Source: Clostridia bacterium | GTDB lineage: Bacteria > Bacillota_A > Clostridia > Christensenellales > Aristaeellaceae | NCBI GenBank assembly: GCA_017620455.1 | Contig: JAFZQK010000057.1 | Coordinates: forward strand, 1-39,056 | Reading direction: 5' to 3' | Length of the DNA: 39,056 nucleotides | In this document: positions 30,488-38,548 of the stretch, one piece after another | How the letters are laid out: every line of letters begins with the position of its first letter | How positions within the stretch are numbered: position 1 is the first letter of the stretch | Translations under genes and position numbers: made by a program | The notes under the pieces: generated by a model | Databases searched by the model: none | What the model was told of the DNA's origin: nothing | What the model saw: the letters and a program-made list of their open reading frames with translations, nothing else

Positions 30488-33295
30488 TTATCTTCCCACC
30501 ACGGGCGTCCAGTAAGCCTGATTGTAGATATCCGTGAACCGGTAGGTCACCAGCATTTTTGAGGCGTCCGGCAGTTCCATGTTCCCGACCACGTTGCCGG
30601 TCCTCTTCAGGGTGGTTTCTTTGCCGAACTCGTAACCGTCCTCAAGATTCTGGCCGTAATCGTACAGATTCGCGATGAACTGCAGCGGCAGCTCCTTGCG
30701 GCCCTGACCGTGCTCGCTTTCAAAGGCGAACAGCTCATCCAACGTCACGGCCTTTGCCACGGTCTCCGTTTCCCCTTTCACGTATTCGTAGCGGATGCCG
30801 ATGATCTGGCTGTCGCCGGTGTCGTTGCTGGTGGCCAGCAGCAGATTCACCCGGTCGCCGTCCACCAGGGCGGGCACCCGGCCCACGGCGTACCACGCGC
30901 CGCTTTCATCCTGGGCAAAGCCCTCGCTGTAATAGGCCACCACCTGGCCGTTCACGCTCATCCAGGTGCCGTCCATATCGGCCACCATCCGGCCCTGATC
31001 GTCAAAGTGGAACAGGGTGTCGAGGCCCAGATCCACATATCCCTTGCCGTTGTCATAGAATACGTTCTGCTCCGCTTTGGCGACCATGGCCCACTGTTCG
31101 ACGGGCAGCTCCAGCACCCAATCATTGCCCGCCTGACGGAACGCCAGCTTCGTCGCGTCCAGCCGGTTCTTTTTCAGGTACTTTTCCAATTCCGCCTTAT
31201 CCATGGGCTGATCCGCCAGGAAGGCCGTATTGCTGCCGTCCAGCCCGCCCACGCGGCCGTAACCGCCGCCCAGGAACGCGCTGAGCAGTTCGCCCACCAG
31301 ATCGTCCCCGCTGCCGGAAGAGGTGTCATACCCGCCGAACAGGGACGGCATCGCCGAGCCGCCGTAGCTGCTCACCGCCTGGCCGCTGGCCTCCACGCTG
31401 GCAAAATCGCGGATGGCCTGGGAATAGCTGCTGTCCATGCCGATGGCGGCATAGGTGCTCACCGCCTTGTCCACGTTGCGCACCTGCTGGTACGGGAAGT
31501 AAACGGACAGGCCGTGGGCGTTGGAGATGTTGTTGATCTTATTGTATTTCACGGCTCCCCGCAGGGCGGAGGCCAGGGCGCGGCTCTCCTTGGTGTTCAG
31601 GTTGAAGCACAGGTCCGTCAGGTCCACCTGGTCGATGCGGTTGGAGGAGGCGAATTCCCGGCTGCCGTTGCGGGCGTTGGATACGGTCTTGTATTCCTGA
31701 TTGCTGATCAGGCTGGAAATGGACTGGGAGAACGCCTTCAGCCTGGACGGCACCGTGTGGGAAAGCTCCGCCAGGTCCGTAACGGACAGGGTGGTTTTCT
31801 GCCCCCGGCATTCGCTGCCGCAGTATTTCACAAAATCGTCTGCGATCTGTTTGCCCAGGTCCAGGGTAGAAATGCTGCTGTTGTTCCCCAGCGCGGTCAG
31901 CCAGTTGGTGTAATACCAGCCGATGCCCGGCTCCGTTTCCTCGGAAGCAATCAGATAGTCGGCATAGTCGCTGGCCATCAGCGCGGTTTCCACCGTGGCC
32001 ATGAGGCAGGCGTCAAAGCCGATGAAATCAAACTTCACGCCGCCCTGATCGAACGCGGTTTTCAGCCCCGCCAGGCTCATGCTGCCGCTGCGGGTGTTGT
32101 TCTCGTCGTAGCCGTACCCGCTCACTGAGCCGCAGCCGTGGTCCCACAGGATCAGGCCGTAGCGGCTGGCCGGGAAGCTCTGGGCACAGTACTGAATGAA
32201 AGCGGTGAGGGTCTTGGGCTCGGTCATGGCGCTGGTGCCGGCGTTGTCCACCAGGCATTCCATCCTGCCTCCCGCCACCTGCCATACCTGATTGCGGTTG
32301 GACTGCACCAGGTTGTTCCGCCACTGCTTGCTGCCGCCGGTGAAAATGATGACCCGCACGTTGTCGCCGTACTTGGCGTTCAGCATTTCCTGCAGGTCCT
32401 TGGTGCCCATGGCGCTGCGGGATTCCAGATCCGCGCCGCACATGTAGATCATCACCGTCACGGTATCCTGGCCCTTGCCCAAGGGCTTGGTGTATTTCGC
32501 CCGGCTGCCGCTGGCCACGGTGGTATCCAGGACACCGTTACGTACATTGGTATCCAGATCCACGGCGCCCACGGAATTGATGCTGGCCGGGGCGCTGTAT
32601 CCCGTCTGCTGGCCGTACCAGCTGTTGTTCCCCAGCATCTGCTGCAGCAGCGCATCGCTGCCGGAAGCGGTCTGGGGGACCGCCGTGGGCTTGGACGCGT
32701 TGTTCCACCCGTTATTGCCCGCAGGCGCGGACGTGGCGGTGGGCAGCTGCGTGGTGCCTGCGTCGTCCTGCTGATCTCCGCCGAACAGCCCGCCCCGCAG
32801 CAGGAAGAAAACCACCAGCGCCAGCACGATCAGCAGGATGGGGCTCATGCCCTTCTTCCCGCTGCCGTTGCCGCTTCCACCGCTGCTGCCGCCGCCCAGC
32901 AAGCCGCCCAGCAGACCGCCCATGCCGCTCCCGCTCTGCTGGGAGGAAACCGGCCTTTCGCTGCCGCTGAACATGGATGCGCTCTGCTGCGGCTTGCTCT
33001 GGGTTTGCTGGGTGCTGCTCTGCTGCTGTGTGCTTTGAGGCTTCTGCGCGGCGCCGCCCAGCTGCGCGAACGGGAAGGACGCGCTGCTTTGAGGCCGCTG
33101 GGCGCTGGATTGCTGCTGCACGGGCTGCTGCGCCTGGGGCGCCTGGCCCTGGCTGAGCACCTGTTCCTTCCGGCCTTCGTAATCTTCGCCGCCGGAGACG
33201 TCCGCCCCCAGGCCTTCGCCGTGGGTCTGCATGTTTTCTTCCGTCGCTTTGCCGATAATCTTCTTTTTGCGGTTCATCGGTCCATTGCCTTGCAT
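30488..33295 (-). CDS. Membrane-tethered clostripain-family (C11) cysteine peptidase
   Basis: This 935-residue protein has three parts. Residues about 1-125 are Gln/Ser-rich and lack a signal peptide. A Gly-rich hinge (MGGLLGGLLGGG) and a single membrane helix (about 152-168) follow. Beyond it is an extracytoplasmic peptidase C11 domain from about 275, with VTVMIYMCGADLES, the catalytic His in LILWDHGCGS (about 386) and the catalytic Cys in FIGFDACLMATVE (about 430). About 300 further residues follow without a clear known domain. C11 enzymes cut after Arg or Lys and self-activate. The second ATG (33295) is preferred because AGGGGA lies seven bases upstream, while the ATG at 33301 abuts it. 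Divergent from a secreted protein of unknown function. Confidence 0.9.
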   Translation of the reverse strand: MQGNGPMNRKKKIIGKATEENMQTHGEGLGADVSGGEDYEGRKEQVLSQGQAPQAQQPVQQQSSAQRPQSSASFPFAQLGGAAQKPQSTQQQSSTQQTQSKPQQSASMFSGSERPVSSQQSGSGMGGLLGGLLGGGSSGGSGNGSGKKGMSPILLIVLALVVFFLLRGGLFGGDQQDDAGTTQLPTATSAPAGNNGWNNASKPTAVPQTASGSDALLQQMLGNNSWYGQQTGYSAPASINSVGAVDLDTNVRNGVLDTTVASGSRAKYTKPLGKGQDTVTVMIYMCGADLESRSAMGTKDLQEMLNAKYGDNVRVIIFTGGSKQWRNNLVQSNRNQVWQVAGGRMECLVDNAGTSAMTEPKTLTAFIQYCAQSFPASRYGLILWDHGCGSVSGYGYDENNTRSGSMSLAGLKTAFDQGGVKFDFIGFDACLMATVETALMASDYADYLIASEETEPGIGWYYTNWLTALGNNSSISTLDLGKQIADDFVKYCGSECRGQKTTLSVTDLAELSHTVPSRLKAFSQSISSLISNQEYKTVSNARNGSREFASSNRIDQVDLTDLCFNLNTKESRALASALRGAVKYNKINNISNAHGLSVYFPYQQVRNVDKAVSTYAAIGMDSSYSQAIRDFASVEASGQAVSSYGGSAMPSLFGGYDTSSGSGDDLVGELLSAFLGGGYGRVGGLDGSNTAFLADQPMDKAELEKYLKKNRLDATKLAFRQAGNDWVLELPVEQWAMVAKAEQNVFYDNGKGYVDLGLDTLFHFDDQGRMVADMDGTWMSVNGQVVAYYSEGFAQDESGAWYAVGRVPALVDGDRVNLLLATSNDTGDSQIIGIRYEYVKGETETVAKAVTLDELFAFESEHGQGRKELPLQFIANLYDYGQNLEDGYEFGKETTLKRTGNVVGNMELPDASKMLVTYRFTDIYNQAYWTPVVGR

Positions 33296-33321
33296 GCTCA
33301 TTCCCCTTTTCAGTTTCCTGC

Positions 33322-33338
33322 GGTTCCGGCCCGGAACC
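33322..33338. promoter_or_regulatory. Perfect 17-bp dyad in the C11 peptidase 5' leader
   Basis: GGTTCCGG-C-CCGGAACC is a perfect inverted repeat between the promoter -10 (33356) and the start codon (33295). With a 1-base centre it is poor as an RNA hairpin unless the inner pairs open, and it may instead be a dimeric operator. No regulator is identified. Confidence 0.45.
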
Positions 33339-33355
33339 CCATACGATTTTTATTC

Positions 33356-33384
33356 ATTATAGCACGCTTTTGCCCCGCCGTCAT
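33356..33384 (-). promoter_or_regulatory. Probable promoter of the C11 peptidase gene
   Basis: On the minus strand there is consensus TATAAT (33356-33361) with a 17-bp spacer to a weak -35, ATGACG (33379-33384). The weak -35 suggests help from an activator or low expression. Confidence 0.6.
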
Positions 33385-33434
33385 CTTTTTTCTTTGATTT
33401 TCTCCCAAGAAACACAAAAATCGCCTTTTCCGAA

Positions 33435-33463
33435 TTGACAATGGAGTCGGAATCCGTTATAGT
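33435..33463 (+). promoter_or_regulatory. SigA promoter of the secreted 229-residue protein gene
   Basis: TTGACA (33435-33440), a 17-bp spacer and TATAGT (33458-33463), divergent from the C11 peptidase promoter about 50 bp away. Confidence 0.82.
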
Positions 33464-33512
33464 GGGTCAAAGAAATCATAATCCGGCACTGAAAACAAGG
33501 AGGATCCCATCC

Positions 33513-34202
33513 ATGAAAAAAACCGCATGCCTGCTTCTCGCCGTCCTGCTGCTGTGCCTGAGCGCCGCGGCATCCGCTTCCGAAAGCAAGTTTGATATGA
33601 AGCCCCTGCAGGAAAATGAATATCTGACCATCGACGTGAACGAAGAAAAAAACATCGCTTTCGTGCAGAGCTTCCTGCAAGCCGGCGACACCGCCTTCTC
33701 CCACAAGGCCAATTCCGACGCCAAATACAGCTACACCCGGTTCGATCTGCTGGTATTGAACTACGGCGACGAAAGCAGCGCTTTCCCCGTCATGCGTCTG
33801 TGGGTAAACGTTTGCACCAAGGATGTGAAATTCGATTTCGATTCCATCACTTTCACCATCGACGGCAAGGCTTACACCTTTACCGGCCTCTACAACGCCG
33901 AGTTCGTGGAGGAGGAAGACGGCGGCGAAAACCTGCAGCGCATGCTGCTCAGATTCGGCAACGAAAACCTGGAATTCCTCGCAGCCCTGGAAAAACTGTT
34001 CAGCAGCACCAGCTCCTACGAAGAGCTGATGGCCATTTCCATCCCCGTGATGCTCCACGGCGCCGAGGATGTATCCACGGAAATGGGCGGCGGCCTGCTG
34101 ATGGACTTCATGGCCATCGAGGACGCTTATTTCAGCAGCAACGGCGCTTCCTATATGTCTCTGGTTGCCAGCACCCCCATGACCGTCGCCGACGCGGAAT
34201 GA
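33513..34202 (+). CDS. Secreted protein of unknown function (229 aa)
   Basis: The protein has a clear signal peptide (MKKTACLLLAVLLLCLSAAA, cleavage near SASA/SE) and a mature part of about 207 residues with no membrane helix, lipobox or anchor. I do not recognise the family. The middle (about 75-125) alternates short strands: TRFDLLVLNYGDES, RLWVNVCTKDVKFDFDSITFTIDGKAY. This has the look of a beta-sandwich rather than an enzyme. The second half is acidic and helical. There is one Cys in the mature part. AAGGAGG precedes ATG 33513. It is divergent from the C11 peptidase, so it may be a substrate, inhibitor or partner, but nothing in the sequence proves this. Confidence 0.85.
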   Translation: MKKTACLLLAVLLLCLSAAASASESKFDMKPLQENEYLTIDVNEEKNIAFVQSFLQAGDTAFSHKANSDAKYSYTRFDLLVLNYGDESSAFPVMRLWVNVCTKDVKFDFDSITFTIDGKAYTFTGLYNAEFVEEEDGGENLQRMLLRFGNENLEFLAALEKLFSSTSSYEELMAISIPVMLHGAEDVSTEMGGGLLMDFMAIEDAYFSSNGASYMSLVASTPMTVADAE

Positions 34203-34217
34203 TCCAACGCGCACAGC

Positions 34218-34249
34218 AAAGCCCCGCCACGTAAGTGACGGGGCTTTTT
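34218..34249. terminator. Terminator shared by the secreted-protein gene and the convergent tRNA
   Basis: A 9-bp stem AAAGCCCCG/CGGGGCTTT with inner CAC/GTG pairs and a GTAA loop. Five T follow on the plus strand. On the minus strand it starts directly after the encoded CCA of the tRNA and ends in TTTGCTG, a weaker T tract. Confidence 0.82.
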
Positions 34250-34325
34250 GGCGCGCCCTGGGGGATTCGAACCCTCGACCTTTTGATTCGTAGTCAAACA
34301 CTCTATCCAGCTGAGCTAAGGGCGC
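34249..34325 (-). tRNA. tRNA-Arg (anticodon ACG)
   Basis: The cloverleaf is complete on the minus strand. The acceptor stem is GCGCCCT/AGGGCGC, discriminator G, and CCA is encoded (34249-34251). The D arm has AGCTCAGCTGGATAGAGT. The anticodon stem TTTGA/TCAAA closes the loop CTACGAA, giving ACG, probably read as ICG. The T loop is TTCGAAT. One oddity is an A-C mismatch in the T stem (GAGGG against CCCCC), where many homologues have G-U or a Watson-Crick pair. The 5' leader holds a 7-bp hairpin just before the mature end. Confidence 0.96.
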
Positions 34326-34328
34326 ATG

Positions 34329-34348
34329 GGCTGCTCTCTCAAGCAGCC
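34329..34348 (-). other. Hairpin in the tRNA-Arg precursor leader
   Basis: A 7-bp perfect stem GGCTGCT/AGCAGCC (34329-34335 with 34342-34348) with a 6-base loop lies three bases upstream of the mature tRNA 5' end. It has no T tract, so it is not a terminator; it may affect RNase P or other processing. Confidence 0.55.
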
Positions 34349-34353
34349 TATAT

Positions 34354-34382
34354 AGTATAGCAAATTCCCAGGAAAAAAGCAA
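34354..34382 (-). promoter_or_regulatory. SigA promoter of the tRNA-Arg gene
   Basis: On the minus strand there is TTGCTT (34377-34382), a 17-bp spacer and TATACT (34354-34359). Confidence 0.72.
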
Positions 34383-34425
34383 TACCTTTTTCCCGAAAAA
34401 TTTCTTGGCCGCAGGACGTTTTTCG

Positions 34426-35268
34426 TCATTTCGTGATGAACAGAACGCCCAGGGTGCCCGGCCCGCAGTGGCAGGAAACGGTGCAGCCCGCGTTGGTTTC
34501 GATGATCTCCATAAAATCCGCGTATTTCCGGATGGTTTCCCGGGCCATCTGCACGGCGCCGTCGTCCACGGGGGTGTGGGTGATGAAGATCCGGTCCAGC
34601 CGCAGGTCCTTCCGGTCCTTCAGGCAGTCCTTCACGTATTTTTCCACGCACTTGTCGAAGCTGCCCCGGTATTTATCCGCCATGCCCATGCTCCCGTCCC
34701 GCACGGCGATGCAGGGCTTGATTTTCAGCAGCCTGCCCCCCAGGGCCGCCACTGCGGAGCACCGGCCGCCCTTCTGCATGTAATCCAGCCGGTCCAGGAT
34801 AAAGCTGGCGCGCACCCGGCTGCGCAGGGCGTTCAGATTGCTGCAGATCTCCTGGGCGCCCATGCCCTGCCGGGCCAGCTGCGCCGCCTCCACCACCAGA
34901 TGCCCCTGGCCGCTGGACAGGTTCTGGCTGTCCACCACATACACGTTGGAAAAGGCGGAGGCCGCGATGGTGGCGTTCTGGTAGCACGCGGAAAAGCCGG
35001 AACCGATGGTGATATGGACCACCGCGTCGTATTCCCCGGCGTATTTTGCAAACACCGTCTTGTAATCGTCCACGTTCACCGCCGAGGTGCTGCACAGAGC
35101 CCCGCCCCGCTCCACGTGGGAAAAAATGTCCTGGGGCTGGATGTCCTCGCCGTCCCGGTACATTTTCCCATCCATGATGACCGACAGGGGGGTCAGGCCG
35201 ATCTCATACTTTTCCAGCAGCTCCGGCGACAGATCGCAGGTGCTGTCCGATGTGATTTTAATGCTCAT
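34426..35268 (-). CDS. DegV family fatty-acid-binding protein (second of two)
   Basis: This 280-residue FakB/DegV-type lipid carrier starts MSIKITSDSTCDLSPELLEKY, with the conserved STSAVNVDDY and ITIGSGFSACYQNA lipid-pocket segments, DRLDYMQKGGRCS, and the ending CHCGPGTLGVLF. It differs clearly from the degV at 3050, so the two are paralogues likely to prefer different acyl chains, as FakB1 and FakB2 do. The ATG at 35268 fits the family start and has AGAGG seven to eight bases upstream; an open frame reaching 35361 runs through the promoter. It has its own promoter immediately after the murI stop. Confidence 0.92.
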   Translation of the reverse strand: MSIKITSDSTCDLSPELLEKYEIGLTPLSVIMDGKMYRDGEDIQPQDIFSHVERGGALCSTSAVNVDDYKTVFAKYAGEYDAVVHITIGSGFSACYQNATIAASAFSNVYVVDSQNLSSGQGHLVVEAAQLARQGMGAQEICSNLNALRSRVRASFILDRLDYMQKGGRCSAVAALGGRLLKIKPCIAVRDGSMGMADKYRGSFDKCVEKYVKDCLKDRKDLRLDRIFITHTPVDDGAVQMARETIRKYADFMEIIETNAGCTVSCHCGPGTLGVLFITK

Positions 35269-35313
35269 GTCCGTACCTCTTGTTCCTCCGTTTGATCCAA
35301 TGCCTTCACTGAC

Positions 35314-35342
35314 ATTATAGCATGCTTTTCCTTCCCTGTCAC
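35314..35342 (-). promoter_or_regulatory. SigA promoter of the second degV gene
   Basis: On the minus strand there is GTGACA (35337-35342), a 17-bp spacer and consensus TATAAT (35314-35319), just beyond the murI stop codon. Confidence 0.76.
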
Positions 35343-35353
35343 CGGGGAAAAAA

Positions 35354-36118
35354 TCACGCATGCAGCAGCTTTTCCATGCTTTCCAGCGCTTCCCGGCCGC
35401 CGGAGGAGATCATCTCCACGCCGCCCCGGCTGCCGGCGAGCGCTCTCAGGCCCGTTTCGTCCAGCCTTTTTTTCAGCTGCCGCACCGTGCCTTCGTTTCC
35501 GTCGATCAGCGGCACGCCCGGCAGCAGCCGCTTCAGCACGGGCCGCAGGAACACGTAATGGGTGCACCCCAGCACCACCGCGTCGATCTGATCCGACGCA
35601 TACGGCCCGATCTGACGCATCAGGTATGCTTCCAGGGCCGGGCTGTCCGTCTCCAGCCGCTCCACGAATTCCATCAGCCCCGGGCAGGGCAGGGACACTA
35701 CCCCGTCCCCGTAGCGGGCCATCAGGCGGGCATATTTTTCCCCGGCGATGGTGCCCGGCGTGGCCAGGGACAGGATGACGCCGCCCCGGCGCAGCAGCGA
35801 CGCCGGCTTCAGCGCCGGTTCCATGCCGATGATGGGCAGATGCGGATAGGCGGCCCTTAGACCCGCGGCCGCGGCGCTGGTGGCGGTATTGCAGGCGATC
35901 ACAATGGCCTTGCATCCCCGTTCCAGCAGCATTTCCACCGCCTGCCGGGACAGCGCCTGCACCTGTTCCCGGGTTTTCGTGCCGTAGGGCGCGTTCAGGG
36001 TATCGCCAAAAAAGAGAAAACGCTCTTGGGGAAGCTCCTTCACCGCTTCCCGCAGCACGCTGATCCCGCCCACGCCGCTGTCGAACATCCCCACCGGCGC
36101 GCAATTGTTCCGTGTCAT
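35354..36118 (-). CDS. murI: Glutamate racemase MurI
   Basis: The 254-residue enzyme makes D-glutamate for peptidoglycan by a two-cysteine, cofactor-free mechanism. The catalytic cysteines are in IACNTATSA (about residue 74) and LGCTHYVFLRP (about 183). The N-terminal GMFDSGVGGISVLREAV and FGDTLNAPYGTK segments are diagnostic. The ATG at 36118 is chosen over an in-frame ATG at 36160 because AGGTGAAG lies just upstream and homologues begin close to GMFDSGVGG. It starts five bases after the stop of an unknown membrane protein gene, so the two form an operon. Confidence 0.95.
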   Translation of the reverse strand: MTRNNCAPVGMFDSGVGGISVLREAVKELPQERFLFFGDTLNAPYGTKTREQVQALSRQAVEMLLERGCKAIVIACNTATSAAAAGLRAAYPHLPIIGMEPALKPASLLRRGGVILSLATPGTIAGEKYARLMARYGDGVVSLPCPGLMEFVERLETDSPALEAYLMRQIGPYASDQIDAVVLGCTHYVFLRPVLKRLLPGVPLIDGNEGTVRQLKKRLDETGLRALAGSRGGVEMISSGGREALESMEKLLHA

Positions 36119-36123
36119 TTTCT

Positions 36124-36723
36124 TCACCTGCGTTCGTTCTCCGGCTCCCTGCGCATCCACGCGGCCAGCGCGTCCAGATCCTGGTGCAGACAGCAGCGGA
36201 ATTCCCGGCTGCGTCCATCGTCCGTCAGCACCGTGACCAGGCGCTTTTCCGGCTCCTCCCGGTCGTTTTCCGGCTGGGTCAGCACGGCCCGGATCGCGCT
36301 CCGCGGCAGCGCCGTCATGCAGACGCGCTGCGGGTCCAGCCGGCAGGGGCTCAGATACCGGATCAAAAGAAAATCCCTCGTCAGCACGAAAGCGCCCCGG
36401 TCGTCAAAGAAAGCGGCCGCGCTTTCGTCGATCTGATTCAGCACCTTCTCCGTATCGCCGATCCGGGCGGCATCCTGGCCGAAGGGCGTTTTCCGGATCA
36501 GCCGCCGCCGGTCGGTCAGCACCAGGAACCAGCCCGCCGCCCCCAGGCAGCCGATGCCCAGCAGCCATGCGGCGGTGACGGCATCCTTCCGGTCCGCGCC
36601 TTTGGAAATCAGGATCGCCCCCGCGAAGGAGGCGGCGATCAGCACCGCCGAAAACGTCCACGCCGTGATGCGCAGCACGCCCCGGTATTCCCTTCTCATT
36701 TCCTTTGCGGAAAAATCCTTCAT
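36124..36723 (-). CDS. Two-helix membrane protein of unknown function (199 aa)
   Basis: I do not recognise a family. The first third has two hydrophobic helices (about 18-38 and 48-67) joined by a short basic loop (KGADRKD). The remaining 130 residues are soluble, with alternating strands such as GAFVLTRDFLLIRYLS and RLVTVLTDDGRSREFRC, ending in a helix with AAWMRREPENERR. The strand pattern recalls bacterial PH-like membrane proteins, but this is only an impression. GAAGGGGCGG precedes the ATG at 36723. It lies five bases upstream of murI and after spoIIP-gpr, so it may take part in wall synthesis. Confidence 0.78.
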   Translation of the reverse strand: MKDFSAKEMRREYRGVLRITAWTFSAVLIAASFAGAILISKGADRKDAVTAAWLLGIGCLGAAGWFLVLTDRRRLIRKTPFGQDAARIGDTEKVLNQIDESAAAFFDDRGAFVLTRDFLLIRYLSPCRLDPQRVCMTALPRSAIRAVLTQPENDREEPEKRLVTVLTDDGRSREFRCCLHQDLDALAAWMRREPENERR

Positions 36724-36746
36724 GCCGCCCCTTCCCTTCTTGATGC

Positions 36747-36775
36747 AGTATACCACAAAAAGGCGGCGTGTGCAA
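36747..36775 (-). promoter_or_regulatory. SigA promoter of the membrane protein-murI operon
   Basis: On the minus strand there is TTGCAC (36770-36775), a 17-bp spacer and TATACT (36747-36752), directly after the spoIIP stop codon. Confidence 0.76.
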
Positions 36776-36776
36776 A

Positions 36777-37529
36777 TCATTCCAGGGTATCCAGATACCG
36801 GCAGATCGCCCAGGCCAGCGGCTCCGCGGCCCGTAGCGCTTCCGGCAGGGTGTTTTTGTTATTCCCCACCTCGATGAGCAGGCTGGGCGTGGCCGCCTGC
36901 TGGTTATACCGCCCGGATTTCAGCGCCACGCCCCTGCACAGGCCCTCCGCCCGCCGGTTCAGCGCGTCGCTGAGTGCTTGACCCACCCTTTCGTTCTTTT
37001 CCCATTCCGGCTTTTCGTCAAAATCCGTCCCGGTCCCTTTCCCCACCAGGATCAGGATCCGCGCCGATGGATGCCCGTCCACGTCCACGGTGTTTTCCCC
37101 GTTGCCCTTGGAATAGGAATCCCGGTGCAGATCGACGTACAGATCGTACCCCTCCTCCGCCGCCCGGGTGATCCCCTCCAGGGAACGGGAATAGGCGGTG
37201 GACAGCCGGGGCGGCTCGTACGCCGCGGTGTCGTGCTTCACCTCCACCCCGGCGGCGCGCAGGTGCCCGGCCAGCTCCTCTCCCACGCGCACGATATTGT
37301 ACCTCTCGTCCGCCGTGCGCCACGCTTCCGTCTGCTGATAGCGGTTCTCCTCATCCGGCTCGTAGGCCTCGTAGGTGTGCGTGTGGTAAATATATACCTT
37401 CCGGGGCGCTTTGGGGATGGCGGAAACGGAGATCACCTCCATTAAAAATCCGGCGTTTTCCGCAAGCCCCAGGACGCACCAGCACACCGCCGCCACCGCC
37501 GCCGCCCAATAACCGCGCCTCTTTCTCAT
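36777..37529 (-). CDS. spoIIP: Stage II sporulation protein P
   Basis: This 250-residue membrane-anchored wall hydrolase works with SpoIID and SpoIIM to thin septal peptidoglycan and drive engulfment in sporulation. An N-terminal membrane helix (about 7-30) is followed by the SpoIIP amidase/endopeptidase domain with VYIYHTHTYEAYEP, YDLYVDLHRDSY and PSLLIEVGNNKNTLPEAL, which carry the expected His and Glu residues. It is shorter than B. subtilis SpoIIP (about 400), lacking most of the N-terminal region. It follows gpr by 29 bases; gpr-spoIIP is a conserved pair. GAGGTGAAAGC lies before the ATG. Confidence 0.93.
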   Translation of the reverse strand: MRKRRGYWAAAVAAVCWCVLGLAENAGFLMEVISVSAIPKAPRKVYIYHTHTYEAYEPDEENRYQQTEAWRTADERYNIVRVGEELAGHLRAAGVEVKHDTAAYEPPRLSTAYSRSLEGITRAAEEGYDLYVDLHRDSYSKGNGENTVDVDGHPSARILILVGKGTGTDFDEKPEWEKNERVGQALSDALNRRAEGLCRGVALKSGRYNQQAATPSLLIEVGNNKNTLPEALRAAEPLAWAICRYLDTLE

Positions 37530-37558
37530 GCTTTCACCTCATAACAGGATATGCGCGT

Positions 37559-38485
37559 CTACATCCCGTCATGCGAAAGGGCCTGGATTTCTTCTTCCGA
37601 AAGCCTGGGCTGCAGCGCCATGTTCAGCCCGTCCGCCAGGATCCTGGCCACCATGCCCACCATTTCGTCCACTTCCCGGGGGGTCACCACCAGGTCCCCC
37701 AGCCCCGTTTTCACCACCTTTTCCGTCAGCGCGTCCAGCGCCGGGGCGTGCTCCTCCTCCGCAAGCCCCATGTCCGAAAGCAGCAAGGTCAGCGCGTCCC
37801 GGGCGATCACCGCGGCGTACACCACCATGGGCACCCCCACCGCGATCACCGGCACCCCCAGCGTTTCCCGGGTCAATCCCCGGCGGTGGTTGCCCACGCC
37901 GCTGCCCGGCTGGATGCCGGTATCGGTGATCTGCACGGTGGTGCAGATGCGCCCGCTTTCCCGGGCCGCCAGGGCGTCGATGGCAATGACTGCGGCAGGG
38001 CGGGTCCTTTCCACGGTCCCCTTTACGATTTCCGCCGTTTCCATGCCCGTCACCCCCAGCACCCCCGGCGCAATGGCGCACACGCCCCGCAATCGCCCGT
38101 GCAGCCCTTCCGGCTCCGTGCCTTTCAGATGGCGCGTCACCATCATGCTCTCTACCACCCGGCTGCCCAGGGCGTCCGCCGTCACGTGCCTGTTTCCCAG
38201 CCCCACCACCATCACATCCCCGAAGGGCGGCAGCAGCGGCCTTACCGCGTCCGCCACGGCCCGTGAAAGCGCCAGCCTCTCCTCCGCCTCCGCGCGCAGG
38301 ATCTGTGGGTGACACAGCGTCACGTATTCTCCCCGGGGCTTTCCCAGGGCTTTTTCCGCTTCCTCCGTTTCTATCGCCACATGGATCTCCTCGATGCTGC
38401 CGCGGCGATAGGCGCGTTTCATTACGCCCGCCGTTTCCTCCCCCAGTGCCCGGCATTCCATGGCCAGATCTGTTCTTACCTGCAT
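37559..38485 (-). CDS. gpr: Spore germination protease GPR
   Basis: This 308-residue protease degrades small acid-soluble proteins when spores germinate. It begins MQVRTDLAMECR, has the conserved FGDVMVVGLGNRHVTADALG, the APGVLGVTGMETAEIVKG and AVIAIDALAARESGRICTTVQITDTGIQPGSGVGNHR segments, and ends in the usual helical region. The N-terminal propeptide, which keeps the zymogen inactive in Bacillus, is essentially absent: TDLA begins at residue 5, and an in-frame TAA lies a few codons upstream with no start between. GGAGGAGG precedes the ATG. A SigG promoter is expected, but I found no convincing match in 38486-38560. Confidence 0.95.
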   Translation of the reverse strand: MQVRTDLAMECRALGEETAGVMKRAYRRGSIEEIHVAIETEEAEKALGKPRGEYVTLCHPQILRAEAEERLALSRAVADAVRPLLPPFGDVMVVGLGNRHVTADALGSRVVESMMVTRHLKGTEPEGLHGRLRGVCAIAPGVLGVTGMETAEIVKGTVERTRPAAVIAIDALAARESGRICTTVQITDTGIQPGSGVGNHRRGLTRETLGVPVIAVGVPMVVYAAVIARDALTLLLSDMGLAEEEHAPALDALTEKVVKTGLGDLVVTPREVDEMVGMVARILADGLNMALQPRLSEEEIQALSHDGM

Positions 38486-38548
38486 CTGACGCCCTCCTCC
38501 GTTTTAATCTGAGCGAAGGCATTAGGTTCTATGCGGTTTCGGGCATAC

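Noticed and set aside
34420..34448. Short GACG/CGTC hairpin at the end of the second degV gene as a terminator
   Set aside because: Only 4 bp and no T tract on the coding strand.
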